From: Prinia subflava
Taxonomy: Eukaryota > Chordata > Aves > Passeriformes > Cisticolidae
DNA: 64,000 nt
Direction of reading: 5' to 3'
NCBI RefSeq assembly: GCF_021018805.1
Contig: NC_086248.1
Span: 58,409,485 to 58,473,484 of the forward strand
Shown here: positions 10,257-24,009 of the stretch, one piece after another
Layout of the letters: every line of letters begins with the position of its first letter
How positions within the stretch are numbered: the stretch's first letter is position 1
Position numbers and translations under genes: made by a program
Notes under the pieces: model-generated
Told to the model about the DNA's origin: nothing
Seen by the model: the letters and a program-made list of their open reading frames with translations, nothing else
The model's database searches: none

Positions 10257-13200
10257 ACTGTCCAAGTCCAGATGAGAAAGCTGCCTGTCAGTCTGCAGTG
10301 AGGAACAGAGGCTGGGCAAATCAGTGCACAAATAGAATAACAGATGAATTGCTCCCTCACTTTTAGTGGCTAGTTTGTATCTTCTAATACTTCAGGCTCT
10401 GTGTTTAGATTAATGTTATAAAGTATTTGTTTAGCATTAGCCACAATTCTCATACTGCAATTGAGTCTGCTGTTCTAATCCATATGATCACAGCTTTAAT
10501 TTTAATGCTTGCTAAAATTAAGAAAGGTTACAAATGTAGATTGATCCCTCTTCTGTTCTAATTCATAAATCCAGCAGTCAAAAACAAATTACGTAACCAA
10601 ATACATAAACTTTGTTAACCTTGTCTGATTCATGACGACTTTTTCTAGCTGTTCATGTTGAGTTCTAAACAAAGATTTTTTCCAAATTTTAAAATTAAAA
10701 GTGTTAAAATGAATGCAAAGTTCAAAGATTATTTTTCTTTTCTTATTTTTTTTAAATGTAGCATGAAGTATTTCATAACACGGAGTATGATGTAATGTAA
10801 TGTTTTGCTTTGCTTTTTTGTTTATTTTTCTCTAAAACATCAATCTGCTCAGAGGTCCTCTCTTTAACAGTTCAAGTGTTCAGGCAATTTCTTGAACACT
10901 TGGAGTGTTTCTGTTTTCAGGCCTTGTGCTGATATCTCTGACAATTTTGCAGCAATAGATGATTGTAATAAAAGAGACAGTAAAACATGGAGTAGTCTCA
11001 TGGATAGTTTCTTGTGGAAATACTGTAAATATAAGCCCATTAAGTGTTTTGAGATGCTCACAGATGACAATTATAAGAGACTTGCACAAACCTACTTCGG
11101 TGTTTCTGCAGCTCTTCTTGGAGCACGTTCTGATGTGGATCCTACTGCAAGTATGCTTGCACCATAAAACCACCAATCCATATTGTTGAGGAGCACAAGT
11201 GATCTGTGCCTGCTTGTGCCCCTGAATAAGGGCAGACAGTGATGGAATGGGGTGAAAGAGCTGTTATGCTTCTTTATTACCCTCTTTTCTGCCAAGGCAG
11301 GGAGATACATCTCGCTTGCTCTCTCTTCTCATTGAAGAAAACTTTCTTCATTTCTGCAGCAGTTATATTTTTTTGCATAAACCACAGAAGTGTTCCATAT
11401 GCCAAGTCCTTCCCAACAGGAGTTGAAATCTGTGTCTAAACCTGTGGTTGTTCAGATAGACCATGTGAATGGGGTTCATCTGTCCAAATGTAGACACCTA
11501 GGTCTGTATTCATTTTTCCATTCCTTAGGCATCTGCTGCCATTTGAGAGGCAAGAAAAGTCAGATGGATCTAGCAGATATGACAGGGGACCTGCTGGGTA
11601 ACTATACCTTTCTTGAGTAGGAGTTGTGTGTCAGTGAGGGGCACCACCTGGAACACCTCAAATGGCATTGACAGCAGCATCAAACCTTCACAAGGACCCC
11701 CTTCTTACTCTGAGACAGAGAGAAAGAGACACTGAGAGCACACATTGTATCCTTCTAGGGTACCTGATAAAAGTAGACCAAGTGCATTAGGCTCAAAAAA
11801 GGCAACTTTATCTTCCTATATTATATAAGATGGCTACATTCTATTCCAGATAGCTACCGGATGAAGATGGATACCCAGTGATAGCCAAAGCTATGTGAAA
11901 TTAATCCCACTCATACATCTCCTGTAAAGCACCAAAACAGTCATGCTCTGTAATATTCCTCCACATAGACACTGCATTATGTCCCTTGAGAGGGAGACAG
12001 GGAATTGACTCTGTGTCACTGGCCTTGATCACTCTTGCTCTGAGGCTATTGAAACAACAAACACTGGCCATATCTGCTCTGATACGGAAAACATTAGTTG
12101 CTGGCATCAGTTCCTTCAGCAATTGCCAAGTGAACATCAGATGCCAGCATTTTTTATTAAACCAACAAGATAGGCTGACCAGATCTAAGGCGTTGCTCCA
12201 AAAAACCACAAGAGATGATTCCTGCAACTGAAGTGCATCCACATTTCCTATCAAATTGAGATTTTGGAAATTCTTCAAATTTGGTATGGTTGACAATGAG
12301 ACAGTGAAACGGATCTTGAGCTCCCTGGTCTGTCTGCAGGGAGTTTTCTATTATCTATTCAGGCATCAGAATAGAGATTAGAGCAGAGATGCTGTCCTTC
12401 AACAGTCTCATTTGAAGTGTGTTTTCATTGCATTCATTGCAGGGACTGTTCGTAAAATTTGCTGTGCAGGGAGAAGTCACATCTGAGGCTGAGTGGCCTT
12501 TCCAGTGACTTGCAAAAGGTTATAATTTACCACAGCTCATTAGGAACCCTGATCAATGTGACATTGGGCAAGGCAAGGCATTTCTGCTTTTCTGCCAAGC
12601 TCAGATTCCAGTTGCTGGGAGGCTTCTTACTTCATCTCACTCAAGATATTCTTGTGCAAAACTATGAGTGCATGACTGATACCTGTTAGAGACAAGAAGA
12701 TCGTAAATCTGCAGGGTAACATTTTTCCTTGATAAGATATTGATAACAACACTGGATTCAGGAGTGATCTAGGTGTTCTGTTTTAACCTTTTGCTAGAAA
12801 AAGGGGATATGGTCCTCAGAAGACAGAGAGTTTAAATATGACTGTCCTAAATTTAAATGCTATTGCATTCATGTACATAACAATTGCACTGTTTTCCAAC
12901 CGTTGCAGTCTTAATGACACAACAGCCAGCACCTACATAAAGAAGAAATAAGAAAAAATGGCTCACTGCATGGAAACCATTGGTAAAAGTGAAAAATAGC
13001 AGTAAAGGCTGAAAGTTGGAAGTAACTAAGAGGACTTCTTAAAAAAGCAGTTGGTGACTAACAGTGAAGAGCTGTGCACGTAACCACCTCACATCCAGTG
13101 GGTTGCCTACAACTCTTCAAGGGTGCAGCTCCCCTCACCTTGGACCACATGGATGGAGGCTGGTTCCACATGCTGCCATCCCACAGAGCTGTCAGCTGCC

Positions 13201-14010
13201 AGAACTGACCTCCCCAGGAGCCAGGCAGCAGAATCAGTGCAAGGTAACTGTTGAATGCTCCAGGGAGAGAACCTTCTCTCCCTCTGAGGATGACAGACTG
13301 GGGAGCATCAAGGCAACACCACTGCATTTAATGTCCATGCCTTTCACCTGGCATTCATAAGCTATGTGAGTGAGCAGTGTGGGGTTTTTTCACATTGATC
13401 ATACTATCTAATTAAGGAAACTACTTTTAATTGATTATGTAGGGAAAAGCTGTACTCTTCAACTGAAGGTATTTCCAGCTTCTCAGCAATCTGCAGAGCA
13501 AATGTTCAGTGCAAATTTCATTGCTGCTTCCAGTCTTTTCACCCCGTTTTGGTACTTGCTATCATGCAGAAACAGTGCTTTGATCTCTGCAGCCTACACC
13601 AGTACTGATTTGTGCTGCTGAAAGATGGCTATACAAAACTTTGTGGGATCCTACAAAGGGGACATCAAAGCTGGAAGAAGAGGGAAGGGGGAATTTACTG
13701 CAACAAAGGAAAAGGCTGAGCTCATGATAAATAAAAATCATGAGGAAGGTTCTGTACAGACAGCAGCGGCTGTAGTAGAAAATGTGGCATAAGATTTAGC
13801 TCCAAATCTTAAATCACAAGGCTGGGAAACTCATAATGGGTTTCTAAATAACCTTCAGTGTGGTTTTTGCATATAGCTCTGCTAAAATTGTAATATGTAA
13901 TACCTACTGCTTTCTTTCTATTTCCCTTCTACTTTTATTTTCCTTTTTATTTAAATGCAATTCAGACATGTGAGATAAGATCTATTAATTCAAAAATCAG
14001 TGAAAGAGCA
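6593..14010 (+). other. ESR1: ESR1 intron 1, 5' part: mostly unique AT-rich DNA
   Basis: Starts with donor GTAAGT at 6593. Apart from homopolymer runs (notably 63 A at 10190-10252) I recognise no repeat longer than a possible 35-base CR1 3' scrap at 8485-8520. Open stretches at 10892-11167 and 11901-12296 have no recognisable protein match; the second opens at TTG on the minus strand. A GC-richer block at 13060-13340 stands out from its surroundings and is a candidate unique conserved element, but I cannot judge conservation from this sequence alone. Confidence 0.8.
10190..10252. repeat. Poly-A tract of 63 bases
   Basis: An uninterrupted run of 63 A, by far the longest homopolymer in the window. 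An AATAAA lies at 10127-10132, 57 bases before it, so an old retroposed transcript tail on the + strand is conceivable. I find no clear target-site duplication and no coding match upstream. A homopolymer of this length may also be a sequencing or assembly estimate. Confidence 0.95.
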
Positions 14011-14580
14011 TCAAATCATGGAAGTTTGGGTTGAAAAGGAAGACTAGTTCCAAGTCACCTGGCATGGGCAGGGACACCTTTCATTAGGCCAGGTTGCTCA
14101 GAGCTCCATCCAACTTTGCCTTGAACACTTCCAGGGATGAGGCATTCACAGCTTCTCTGGGAAACCTGTTACGGAGAAGAACACTCTCATAGCAAAGAAT
14201 TTCTTCCTAATATCTGGTCTAAACAGACCCTCTATCAGTTTAAAGTCATTCCCCCTTGTGCTACGTGCCCTTGTAAAAAGTTCCTCTCTGGCTTTCCTGT
14301 GGGCTCCCTTTAGGTACTGCAATGTTGCTATAAGGTCTCTTCTCCAGGCTGAACAGTCTCTCTCAGCCTCTCTTCATAGGAGGGGTGCTTCATTCCTCTG
14401 ACCATCCCTATGGTCCTCCTCTGGACCTTCTTGATAAGGTGGCCAGTAGCAGATCTCCACCATAAAGTCACCTGTCCTTTTCCTACCTTTAATCCTGACC
14501 TGTAAATTTTCAGTTGGCTCCACACCCATCCCCAGGCAGAACTTTGTGCATTCCAGCTCTTCATTGACATATTCTGGTGT
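14011..14580 (-). mobile_element. CR1 LINE 3' fragment, minus strand
   Basis: Reads as the reverse complement of an avian CR1 3' end: a degraded ATCATGGAA-type terminus at the left, then GTTGAAAAGGAAGACTAGTT, and diagnostic blocks such as CCTTGAACACTTCCAGGGAT and GTCTCTTCTCCAGGCTGAAC. It is truncated at its 5' end (right side) as most CR1 copies are. It is antisense to ESR1, and an open reading stretch on its minus strand is a relic, not a gene. Confidence 0.93.
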
Positions 14581-16158
14581 TTAGAAACTTAATCTTTTTC
14601 CTTCTTCAAGCTGATCTGTAAACAGATGGAAGTTTGGAAGGTGCTAACTCTAAAAAATTTAATCTTACTGTTGAAGACAAGTACCATAAAATCTGATTTT
14701 TGGCAAAAAATAAAATGTCACATAATGCCCTGTCATCTCTGTTTTCAGTTTATAAAGCCAGTAAACATTCTTAAAACATTCCATTTCCTGAGCCATCTTG
14801 ATTAAGCAGTATCTAGTTATTACTGAATAACTTCTATCAGTTGGTGTCTAAAAGAAATTAATTCAAATTCCCTGCTTTCATTACTAGTTACAACTTAGAC
14901 TTGATGGTGAGATTCCTGTTTCAAATTACATATCACAGAACCCTTGTCTTCAGGAAACTGTAGCTGTGGCAAAGAACACTCTTTCTGAGAGTGCACAGCA
15001 GATCTAGTCACCTTTGGTGAACTAATATGTCAAAGGACAGCTTTGTCTGTTTGCTTCCCTCCTGCAGTAAAATGATACTTCTCCTTCAGCCATATTGATA
15101 ACCACAAGCAAGGAAAATATGTATATTGCCAACACATTAACCAATGTAGCAGATTTATTACCTTGCAATACCTTTTTGTGGTTTGGATTATTTAGAATTT
15201 ATGGGTTGAAAAGTATGTTAGCCATGCTATGAGAAATATAATCCTAATTTCAATCTACAGGAATGTCAATTGGAGATAAAGCATGCAAACCCTGGAAGTG
15301 GTGAGAGTATCCTAATCTTGTTCATGGAGGAAGGTAGTGAGATAGAAACATATAAAATAATATAGCTGAATGTTTAATGATAATAATATCAGAACCAGTT
15401 AAGATGTAAGACTATCTGCCAGATGCATGCCATTTTAAGGAGTCAAATATTTTTAAAGCCCTTCAGTAAGTTTTTACTCCTTTTTTCCTTGATTCCAGCC
15501 ATAAAAAAAGCCAAACAAAGTGGAAGTAAATCTAATTTTACAGAGAAATTTGTAAACATCCTGGAATAAAACTTATTTACCGGCAGTTCTAGTAACACTG
15601 TTTATTGTTAAGTCTGATTAGGTTCCTCTCTTTTTTGCTTACTTCTATTGTTTAATTTTGACTTATATTTTCCATGTAAGATGACAGTCTCAGGTAAATT
15701 TTTTAAATTACATTTTGACAAAAATGGCTCAAATTTCCAAGTATCATGAACGGAAAAGAAAATTTTGCTATACTCTTGGAAAAAACCCTTTTCACTGAAC
15801 ATCCTAGACATCATTGTATTATAGGTGTACATACACCTAATACTTGGTAGTGGGGGAATGCTGTCAAAACACGGTTATTTTTCTTTTATTTTTCCCCAGA
15901 AATTTTGCTGAAATTTAAACTTGAAACACCTCACTGTTCACAGTGGGAATTTGTTTGCATTTGATAGCTAAATTGTATGAAATTTTATCAACCATACATG
16001 CTCCATCCTTTCTCAGTGATTGTGTATTTACCTGATTGCAAGAGCATCCTTCTCTGTTAAAATGTGTGAAGTTGCTTCATCTCACAGCTGCACGACATTT
16101 CTAAATGATTTTCTCTGCATGTGTTACTGTGGGCAGGGGCAGTTTACTGGGAGATGAG

Positions 16159-17115
16159 AATCACAGAGTAATGTAAGTTTGAATGGGTGAGTTTGAAGGT
16201 TATCCAGTCAACATCCTGCTCAAAGCAAGGCTCACTTCAAAGCCAGATGAGGTTTCTCAGGCTCTTATCCAGTTGTGCTCTGTAGATACCCAGGAATGGA
16301 GGCCCTACATACATCCAGGGCAACCTGCTATAGTTCTGAACCACTCTCACTGTGAAAAGGTTTTTCCTTATATACAATTAGAATATTCTTTGTCCGAAGA
16401 TGTATTGGATGTCTCTCGTCCTTTCATGGAGTGCTCCAAGAAGAGTCTGGCTCTGTTTCCTTCAAAGTCTCCCATTATAGTGTTGAAGACAGCAATAAAT
16501 CCTGCCTTAGCCTTCTCTTTGGAAAACTGAATGGATCCAGTTCCCTCAGCATCTCCTCATATGCCATTTGTTCCAGCCCCCTCCTCATCTTAATGGCTGT
16601 CCCCGGACTTACTCCAGCTTGTCAAAGGCTGGTTTCAGCTTGAAGCCCCAAATTGGAAGTAGTTTTGCAGCTGCCAAGGACAGGGGAATCAGCTCTGCTC
16701 TCAGCCTCCCGTAGATGTTCATATTAGTACAGCCCAGCCCCTGCTGTATTTCTGCAGGGGGTTATTCTATTTCAGGTGCATTGCTCTGCATTTTCCAGTG
16801 CTGAAATTCATGAGATTCTGCTGGGCAATTTCTCCAGCCTGTTGAGGTCCACCTTATTGGGAGCTTTGCTCTGCAGCAAATCCACCACTCTGCATGTTCC
16901 CTGTCCCCCATCTTGGTATCTGTCATTGACTTGTTAGGGGTGCAGTTTGTCCCTTCATCTATTGTTAGTGAAATACCTCAGTATTGATTGCCCATATATA
17001 CTACTGCAAGCTTGCCAGATTTCAACTGCTGATAAAAGTCTGTTGAGACTAGCAGTCATTTTCCATCCACCTTATGGTTCATCTGTGCAGCCCATATTGC
17101 ACTTCACTGGGATTG
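16159..17115 (-). mobile_element. CR1 LINE 3' fragment, minus strand, about 0.95 kb
   Basis: Begins at the left with GAATCACAGAGTAATG, the CR1 3' terminus in reverse, and continues through CR1 blocks including CTCACTGTGAAAAGGTTTTT. The right part keeps the CR1 pattern of TTGAGGTCCACCTTATTGGG and a TTTTCCATCCACCTTATGGT block. More diverged than the copy at 21376. No intact reverse transcriptase frame. Confidence 0.9.
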
Positions 17116-17226
17116 AGAAAATTGGTCTCTCTTGTGCTTTTAGTGCCTTTCTTCTGTGTTTAGCAAAAGTCACATCAGCAAAATGCAGTAAAATACTGAG
17201 CTTGCAGTATTTTATGGGAAGATGGG

Positions 17227-17660
17227 CTAAGGAAGATGGGCTGAGGCGAAAGTAAAGGTGGTCTCAATGAAGATCAGGATGGGGCCAGTGCAGATATCTG
17301 ATGGGTCTGGTGAGGTATAAACTTTTAATCTCTGGTGAGGTGCTGTAGCAGGCTGTAGTGATCTGTGAGACAGAACATGGAGGAGGAGGGAATGCCCTAG
17401 TAGTAGAAAATACGATGATGTGTGTCTGGAAGAGTTTGAGATGAACTGCAAAAGTAAGATGAAGGAGACCCTCCAGAACTGAAAAAGCTGAAGAAGAAAC
17501 TCCAGATGAAGTGGAGACAAATAGTGCCATTTAAGCACTCTCAGGCAATGTGACTTGGGCTGGGAATGGGCTGTAAATATGACTGAAACAGGGCAAGTAT
17601 GAGTTGGCAAAGCTGGAGAAATAAAAAGGCTCACGGGGAGAAACAGGGAGTATGGAGCTC
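17227..17660. other. Purine-rich + strand segment in intron 1, unrecognised
   Basis: About 430 bases in which the + strand is strongly G/A-rich, with many GGAGG, GAAGA and GATGGG words. The minus strand is open for 135 codons (17227-17634) as a result of this skew. No family is recognised; it resembles in composition the segments at 29085-29420 and 35310-35600. Confidence 0.4.
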
Positions 17661-19663
17661 ATGGCCCATGTAGAACAATCTTCCTCCCAACAGATATGTG
17701 CAATTTTTGCATTTTATTGCTGTCTGTTACAGATTTAGCCAGAAGGTAATGGATTAACCCAGCTGTTGGTTTGATCAAAGGTCCAATGCGGCCAATGTTG
17801 GTGCTCTACACATGAGCTTCCATCATTCCTGAAACAACTGCTAGTCACAATGACTGATTAGATTGTGGTGATTTTAATTCCTTAAAGCCTTGGTATTTCT
17901 CATATGCATAGAGAAAATAAAGTTATGAGTGAAATCATAACTACAGCCTTCCTAAACCTGAAACATGCCAGAACTAAATTTGTGTGCACAGATCTCTCCC
18001 TCTCTCTGCCTAATGTCCTAACATGTGAAATGAAGACACTGCTGTTTTACTATACAGGACAGTAAATGTGGACATTTACTGGTGTCTGTAAAGTGCCCAT
18101 CTGTAATAATGAACTGAAAATCAAGTGTGAAAAATCGACAGGACTGTTTCCATAGCAGGATTCACTAAGAAAGAAGACATGAGGCTACATGTGAGGCTAA
18201 GGGTGAAAAGAACTAAAATATTGAGTAGGTGCTCAGTCAGTGACTATGGGTTTGGAAATTAGCAATGGTATTACTAAGCACAGTATCTGAAATGGAACAA
18301 AAATTGTTTTCAAGCTTGCTAAACACACATACCCAGCATATTTCTCAGAAAGAATGGAGCATCAATGTATTTCCACTTCAGTCCTTAAAAGGAATTGTAT
18401 ATTCAGCTACCTTGTATATATTTATTCTATAGGTAGATAAGGGATGACTGGACAGAATCAAGGGGTTAATTTTCTTCTGACATGAACTTTTGGATACAAT
18501 CTTCATTTTATTCATTATTTAAGATGAGGGCTTTATTTCAGCAAAGCACTGAAGATCTTAATCTCCAGAGAGAGGGATGCATTTCAGTACAAAATTCAGT
18601 ATATAAGCAAATATTAAATGCTGTCTGTAAACCCCCTGCCCCTCCCCCCTTTCTTTTTTTTTTAAGCATTTAAGACTATTACTTAGGATGAAGATTGTCT
18701 TTTCAAGAGGCTTTAAAGTGTTGTTGTATGGATAGCACCAGCTTTTTTATAATGTTTTAAATGGCAGCTTTAAATATTATTAGCTTCAAGCTGTTTTCAT
18801 GTATGACCCATTTCTGACTCATAAATGCCTTGTTTCCTCTCCCTCTAATTCACTTTATTGTCAACAAATGTGGATCTCTCTGGAAATGATAAGCAACCTG
18901 AAAGCTGCATTGCCTAAGGGACTGACCCCACTTCTGCACAGTCCTTCCAGGTCATTCCAGAGCTAAAAACCAGAGGAGAAGAGCAAAATTATTTGTCTTG
19001 TTTATTACAAGAGAGACACGGTAAGAAATAAATGAGAACAGGTCCCCAAGACCAGCATTTCATGAATTCTGGTGAGAGCCATGTTTGTGTCATGTAGCAG
19101 CCTAAAATGGATGAGCTCTGGAGGTATCCTTTATTACAGTTCATTTGCTACCAGATTCCTTGGGGAAGTTCTCCTTGTCCCAGAGAAATTCCTCAGGTAT
19201 GTGTCTGCCAACCACTTGATCCTTTTCAGATGACATCAGAAGAAAAATTTTAAAAAATAAGAACAAGACTTCTGTCCTGTGACCAATCCTGAATCCCAAA
19301 TTCAAAACCAGAGTTATCATTGCAACATTCTCTCTCTAAGTGTGAGAGATACTAAAGACTGTTTTTGTGAGAACTGAGACTCCTTTAAAAGTGTAATGCC
19401 AGATGTAAGTTAGTCCAATGAAAATAGGCCTCAGTAGAAATAAAAAAGAAATAGGTATTCTAATGGAAATGTAACAAAGTATTTCAGTGCTTAATAAATC
19501 TGAAATCACTAGCTTTATTGTAAATCTCAGTTGTCCTAGCATAGTCAAGGAATGAAATAGAAGTTTCATTTACTGCATCCTATAAATCATTTCTTCAGAA
19601 TCACTACAGAAGGTTTTAGAACTGGTATTTCTGCAACTGGAAAGTGATTGGTGCGTGCTGTCC

Positions 19664-19734
19664 AATTGTGTGGTTGCTTTTGGTTTTGTTTGTGCTTGTT
19701 TGGTTGGGTTGGGTTTGGTTTTTTTTTTTTTTTT
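19664..19734. repeat. T/G-rich low-complexity stretch ending in T16
   Basis: A run of GGTTTTG and TTGGG words that ends in 16 T at 19719-19734. It may be the reverse of the A/C-rich blocks seen at 57838 and 62634. Confidence 0.85.
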
Positions 19735-21375
19735 GTCTGTATTAGGCTCTGCACTAAAATTGTCATGGGGAAAAATTATTTGAAGAGCTACTTTTAGTCT
19801 TTAGATTTCCATTTTATCCCTCTCAGCACTTTCAAGTTATTTTCTTTGTCTATTTAACCCTTGGATGTTCTGAAGATGTGGAGTGCTGTTTCTACTATTA
19901 GACATATGCACAGCTGCTCTGTAGAAGGAACAAGATTTAAAAGATGTATTAAAAAATCAATTTTCCCTCAACAGTCCTGAGGTAGGTTTGAAATTCAGTA
20001 CTTATTCAGATACTCAGATGCAATTAATCCTCATCCTGTTAGCTGAATTCTATTACTGAATGAAATTATTACTGCACTGAAGTAATTACAATTAAATATG
20101 ATTTTGCGTGGATATAATCCGTAAGCCCATTTCAACTGTATTTTTGACCAAATGAATTTATGAAGGTGAGAGCATCCATAAGGTTGAACTGTTGTGATTC
20201 ATTAATTTAGCAAGGCTACCTTGTAGTTACAGAATATTTTTGAAGAGAATTGATAAATTTTAAAGCAGAAGTAGATACTGCATTAGGAATCTTGCTGCTA
20301 AAATAATTTGCCATTTTTAATTTTTTACTTTTTATTTCAAAATACTAATAACAATTGCTTTAGGTCTTAGGAAAAAAGTTCGAGCCAGTTCAATTTCTTG
20401 TCTGAGAATATGATCTTTTGCCTTTTGCATTTGCACACATATGTCAAAGGGTTTAAGTGAACTCTATCTGACAAGTTCAGAAAAATATCTCCTATCTCTT
20501 TAAACAAAAAAGAATCCAAATATTTTTTTAGAAGGTATTTTGACTATGAATCAAATTTAATAAACCAAAACCTACCTGCAGGTACCTATTCATACATTAA
20601 AAGCTCAGCTAAGAGTGGATGCTGTTGTTTTTGGTGGGTTGTTGTGCATTTGCAGACCTGTCCCTTATCAGTAAGGAAGGCTCTTTCTCTCTCTCCTTCC
20701 CTATGCCTTTGTCTCATCTTCTGGCTCACTAGCATGTGCAGCAGCAAGCCTTCTCTTTGCCTCGGATGCAGTTACACGTACTTGCCTTTCCAAGCCTGCT
20801 GCTGTGTGTACACTTGCACCACTGTTCAATTCCTGAGGGCTGTGAGATCCAGAGAGCAGCTGGAAGGGAACTGAGCTCTTGGGTAGAAATGCAAATTGTT
20901 CTCCAGCAAGATTACCAGGGTTATCAGCAAGGGAAAGCAGAAATCAAGAATTTGTCTCATATGGCAGTTCCCACTGGGGTTTGTGGAGCAGTGCTGAGGC
21001 TGGAGAATGAAGAGATGGTTAAGACATATTCATTCAGAATCTCTGCACTATTGGCTTATCTTTCCATTTTATGTGTTATACTTTTCCGTGTGACCTGATT
21101 GAAGCTGGTTTTGGATTCTGGTTTTAGCAATAGACAAGAATTATTTAGAATTATTTAACTTTATGATCTGTAAATTCACATAAATATGTGAAATTAAGTA
21201 ACTATGGTTTTAGATGGAATTAATGAAGAAAGTACAATTTTAGAACTTACTGATGTTTCAAAATATTTTTATTAGTTAGAACTAAATTAAAACCAAACCA
21301 GAGGTAAATCAAAGAACAGAGGATTATGGGCAATAATTGAAATATCTTGCTGTTTGTCTTATAGAACACTTTTGA

Positions 21376-22085
21376 TATCACAGAATCACAGAATGATCAA
21401 GGTTGGAAGAGACATTCAAGATCATCTAGTCCAACCATCAACCCAGCACCACCATAATCACCCCAACACCATATTCCCAAGTGCCACATTAGACACCTCT
21501 CGAACACTTGAGACAGTGACTCCACCACCTCTTTGGACAACTTATTTCAATGCCTAACCACTTTTTCAGTGATTTTTTTTTTTTTTTTTTTTTTTAATCT
21601 TTTTAGAACTTCCCCTGACATAACTTAAGGTTACTTCCTCTTGTCCTTTCATTTGAGACAAGGCAGAAGAGACTGACTCCCGCTTCACTTCAGCCTCCTT
21701 CAGGCAGTTGTAGAGAACAAATAACCCCATTTCCCTCAGCTGCTCCTCACGGGACTTGCGCCCTTTCTTGGAGCTGCTCCCACACACTCCTTTTTCAAGT
21801 GAGGTGCCCAGAACTGATCACAGCACTCGAGGTGCAGCCTCAGCAGTGCCGAGTACAGGGGACAATCCCTGCCCTGCTCCTGCTGCCCACACCATTGCTG
21901 ATCCAGGCCAGGATGCCATCGCCCTTCTTGACCCCTGGGCACAGCTGGCTCATGTTCAGCTGCTGCTGACAGCACCCACAGGTCCCTGTCCACTGAGCAG
22001 CTCTTAAGCCGCTCTGCCCCAAGCCTGTGGCGATGCATGGGACTGTTGTGACCCAAGTGCTGCACTCAGTACTTCACCATATGCA
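21376..22085 (-). mobile_element. CR1 LINE 3' fragment, minus strand, about 0.7 kb
   Basis: The clearest CR1 copy here. The left end reads ATCACAGAATCACAGAATGA then GGTTGGAAGAGACATTCAAG and ATCATCTAGTCCAACC, the standard avian CR1 3' end in reverse. The body runs to about 22085 with GC-rich blocks typical of CR1. It contains a 23-base T run (21573-21595) that is not part of the consensus as I know it. Confidence 0.96.
21573..21595. repeat. Poly-T tract (23 bases) inside CR1
   Basis: Uninterrupted T run within the CR1 copy at 21376-22085, placed after the CAACTTATTTCAATGCCTAA block. It may be expansion of a short T stretch in the element. Confidence 0.9.
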
Positions 22086-23339
22086 GGTGTAGTTTTGAAT
22101 ACATGGACTATTTGAAAATCAAGCATTAATTTTGCTCCTATTTATACCACAGTTAGCTTAGATGAGAGCCTGGTGTTTGCTCCTAAATTGCTGCTAGTTC
22201 AGGTCATTTTATGGAAGGCTAATGTCTGAAACAGAGTGTTAGAAGCTTTTGGGACTATTTAGGTGTGAGGAAATGCAAAATATTTTCGGTGTTTTTAGTG
22301 AAATTTGTCATAGCTGCTTGCTCTTGCAGTTCTAGTGCCATGAGAGCTGTGGGGCTGAGATAGGATCCTGCCAGTCTTCCCAGACCATATTTGAGGAGGA
22401 ATGTGCTGCCATTAGCTGCCAGTTTCAGCTCCACTGAGCTACTGCTTTCCTGTCCAGGCTCGAACTGGACCATGGTGGGTTGATAGGGTTGCTGTGCTAA
22501 GCATAACACAGCATCCACTTCCAACATTCAGTTGTATGCAACAAAGAATATTTTGGCTAGAAATGAGTAAATAGATGGGTTTTCTGCAATAGTTAGCCAT
22601 TAAAGAGTATTATGCAACAAATAAACCTGGGTGGATTACTTTCCCCTTCATTTATGAGAGACATGCATATCTGGAAATTGATTATCTAGCAGGAGTCCCT
22701 GGTGTCTGGTAGACTGGTATCAGGTGTCTCCCATGTGAATGGATAATATATTTTTAAACGTCATGACGGAAGTGCGGCTGTTGTGTCCATAATACTGTAC
22801 ATTTAATTCTGCATTAATTTGTCTAATAGACTTTTTCCTTCCTTTGTAACTTAAAGGGCAGAGAGCAATTACTGTCTACCAACAATAAAAAGTGAGAAGA
22901 TTAATGAGGTGTTGCATTGAGGCACCTGTGAAGAGCCAGAACTTATTCTGTGTTGCTGTGAGGAACAGGAAATGCCACTTGTGACTGTATATTGAAGAGC
23001 ATTAATTTTCTACTCTGAGCCTCAACATTTATGTTCAGAAATGAAAGAAGAGCTATACTGCATGTGTGGCAGCAGTTTACAGTTTCTATGCTTTGGACAT
23101 AAAGAAAAATTACAGGCTTTGTAGCCTTTAACACTAAATTTTCAGAGGTGATGTCTGTTATTGTAAGTAAGGGTTACTTAAAGAGATGCTGAAGGTTTAT
23201 GACTGTCCTTGTTTGAAAGAAGAGCCTAGAATCTGAGAAATCAAATAATTTTGAAAATCAGTTTGGTGTGGATGTCTCAAATTGTGGCCTTTATATAACA
23301 ACGTGGTCATGTTTTGTTTCTTATTATTTTTTACATGGT

Positions 23340-23490
23340 TCTGAACTCCCTATCCCTGGGGGTGTTCAGGACCACGCTGGAAAGTGTTTTGAGTATCCTG
23401 GCTAGTGGAAGGTGTCCCTCATGGATGGAAGGTTGGAAATAGATGATCTTTAAGGCCCCTTTCAACCCAAATTCTGTGATTCTGTGATAT
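23340..23490 (+). mobile_element. CR1 LINE 3' end, plus strand
   Basis: Short 3' end in the same orientation as ESR1: CCCTGGGGGTGTTCAGGACC, then GATGATCTTTAAGGCCCCTT, TTCAACCCAA and the terminal ATTCTGTGATTCTGTGAT. The two terminal octamers define the 3' end. Confidence 0.96.
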
Positions 23491-23966
23491 ATTTCTAGCA
23501 TATGCAATTTCTGGAGAACCTCTATGACATACGTAATGAATAATCATATTTTATGTAACTGTGTGTTAACAGGATCTGGCCTTAAAAAGCTAGGACACAC
23601 CTAAGAACTAGAATACATGGTATTGACAGGTTCCACTGCTGTGTCAAACTCTAGTATGCTTATCTCATGGTTTCTGTTCATTGTTATTCACTATTGACAG
23701 AATGACTTGGCAAGCAAAGTTGAATTCAGGAACTTCTGGAGGACAAGTACAATTCAAACACCTCTGATGGATCAATGTTTCCTCACAAACTACCGTGATT
23801 TTGTGAGGTACCTTATTTCTGTGCATACATGTTATCTCCATTTTGGCTGAAAGGACAAAGTAAAGCATGCTCCTGTAAGGTCTGCATTGCCCCTACTAGG
23901 GTCCAGGCTGTCCAAGGCTGAAACTTGACATAATTTGTTATTTTTATTAATAGAGAAGTAGAGAAG

Positions 23967-24009
23967 TGTATATATATATATAGATAGATATGTGTATATA
24001 TATATATGT
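23967..24009. repeat. TA-rich microsatellite
   Basis: TA dinucleotides with GATA and TGTG interruptions; can extrude as a cruciform and is probably length-variable. Confidence 0.95.

Noticed and set aside
10094..10366. Frames with poly-Lys or poly-Phe
   Set aside because: Readings of the 63-base A run.
11901..12296. 131-codon minus-strand frame in intron 1
   Set aside because: Opens at TTG, no recognisable family, no splice or poly-A signals in support.
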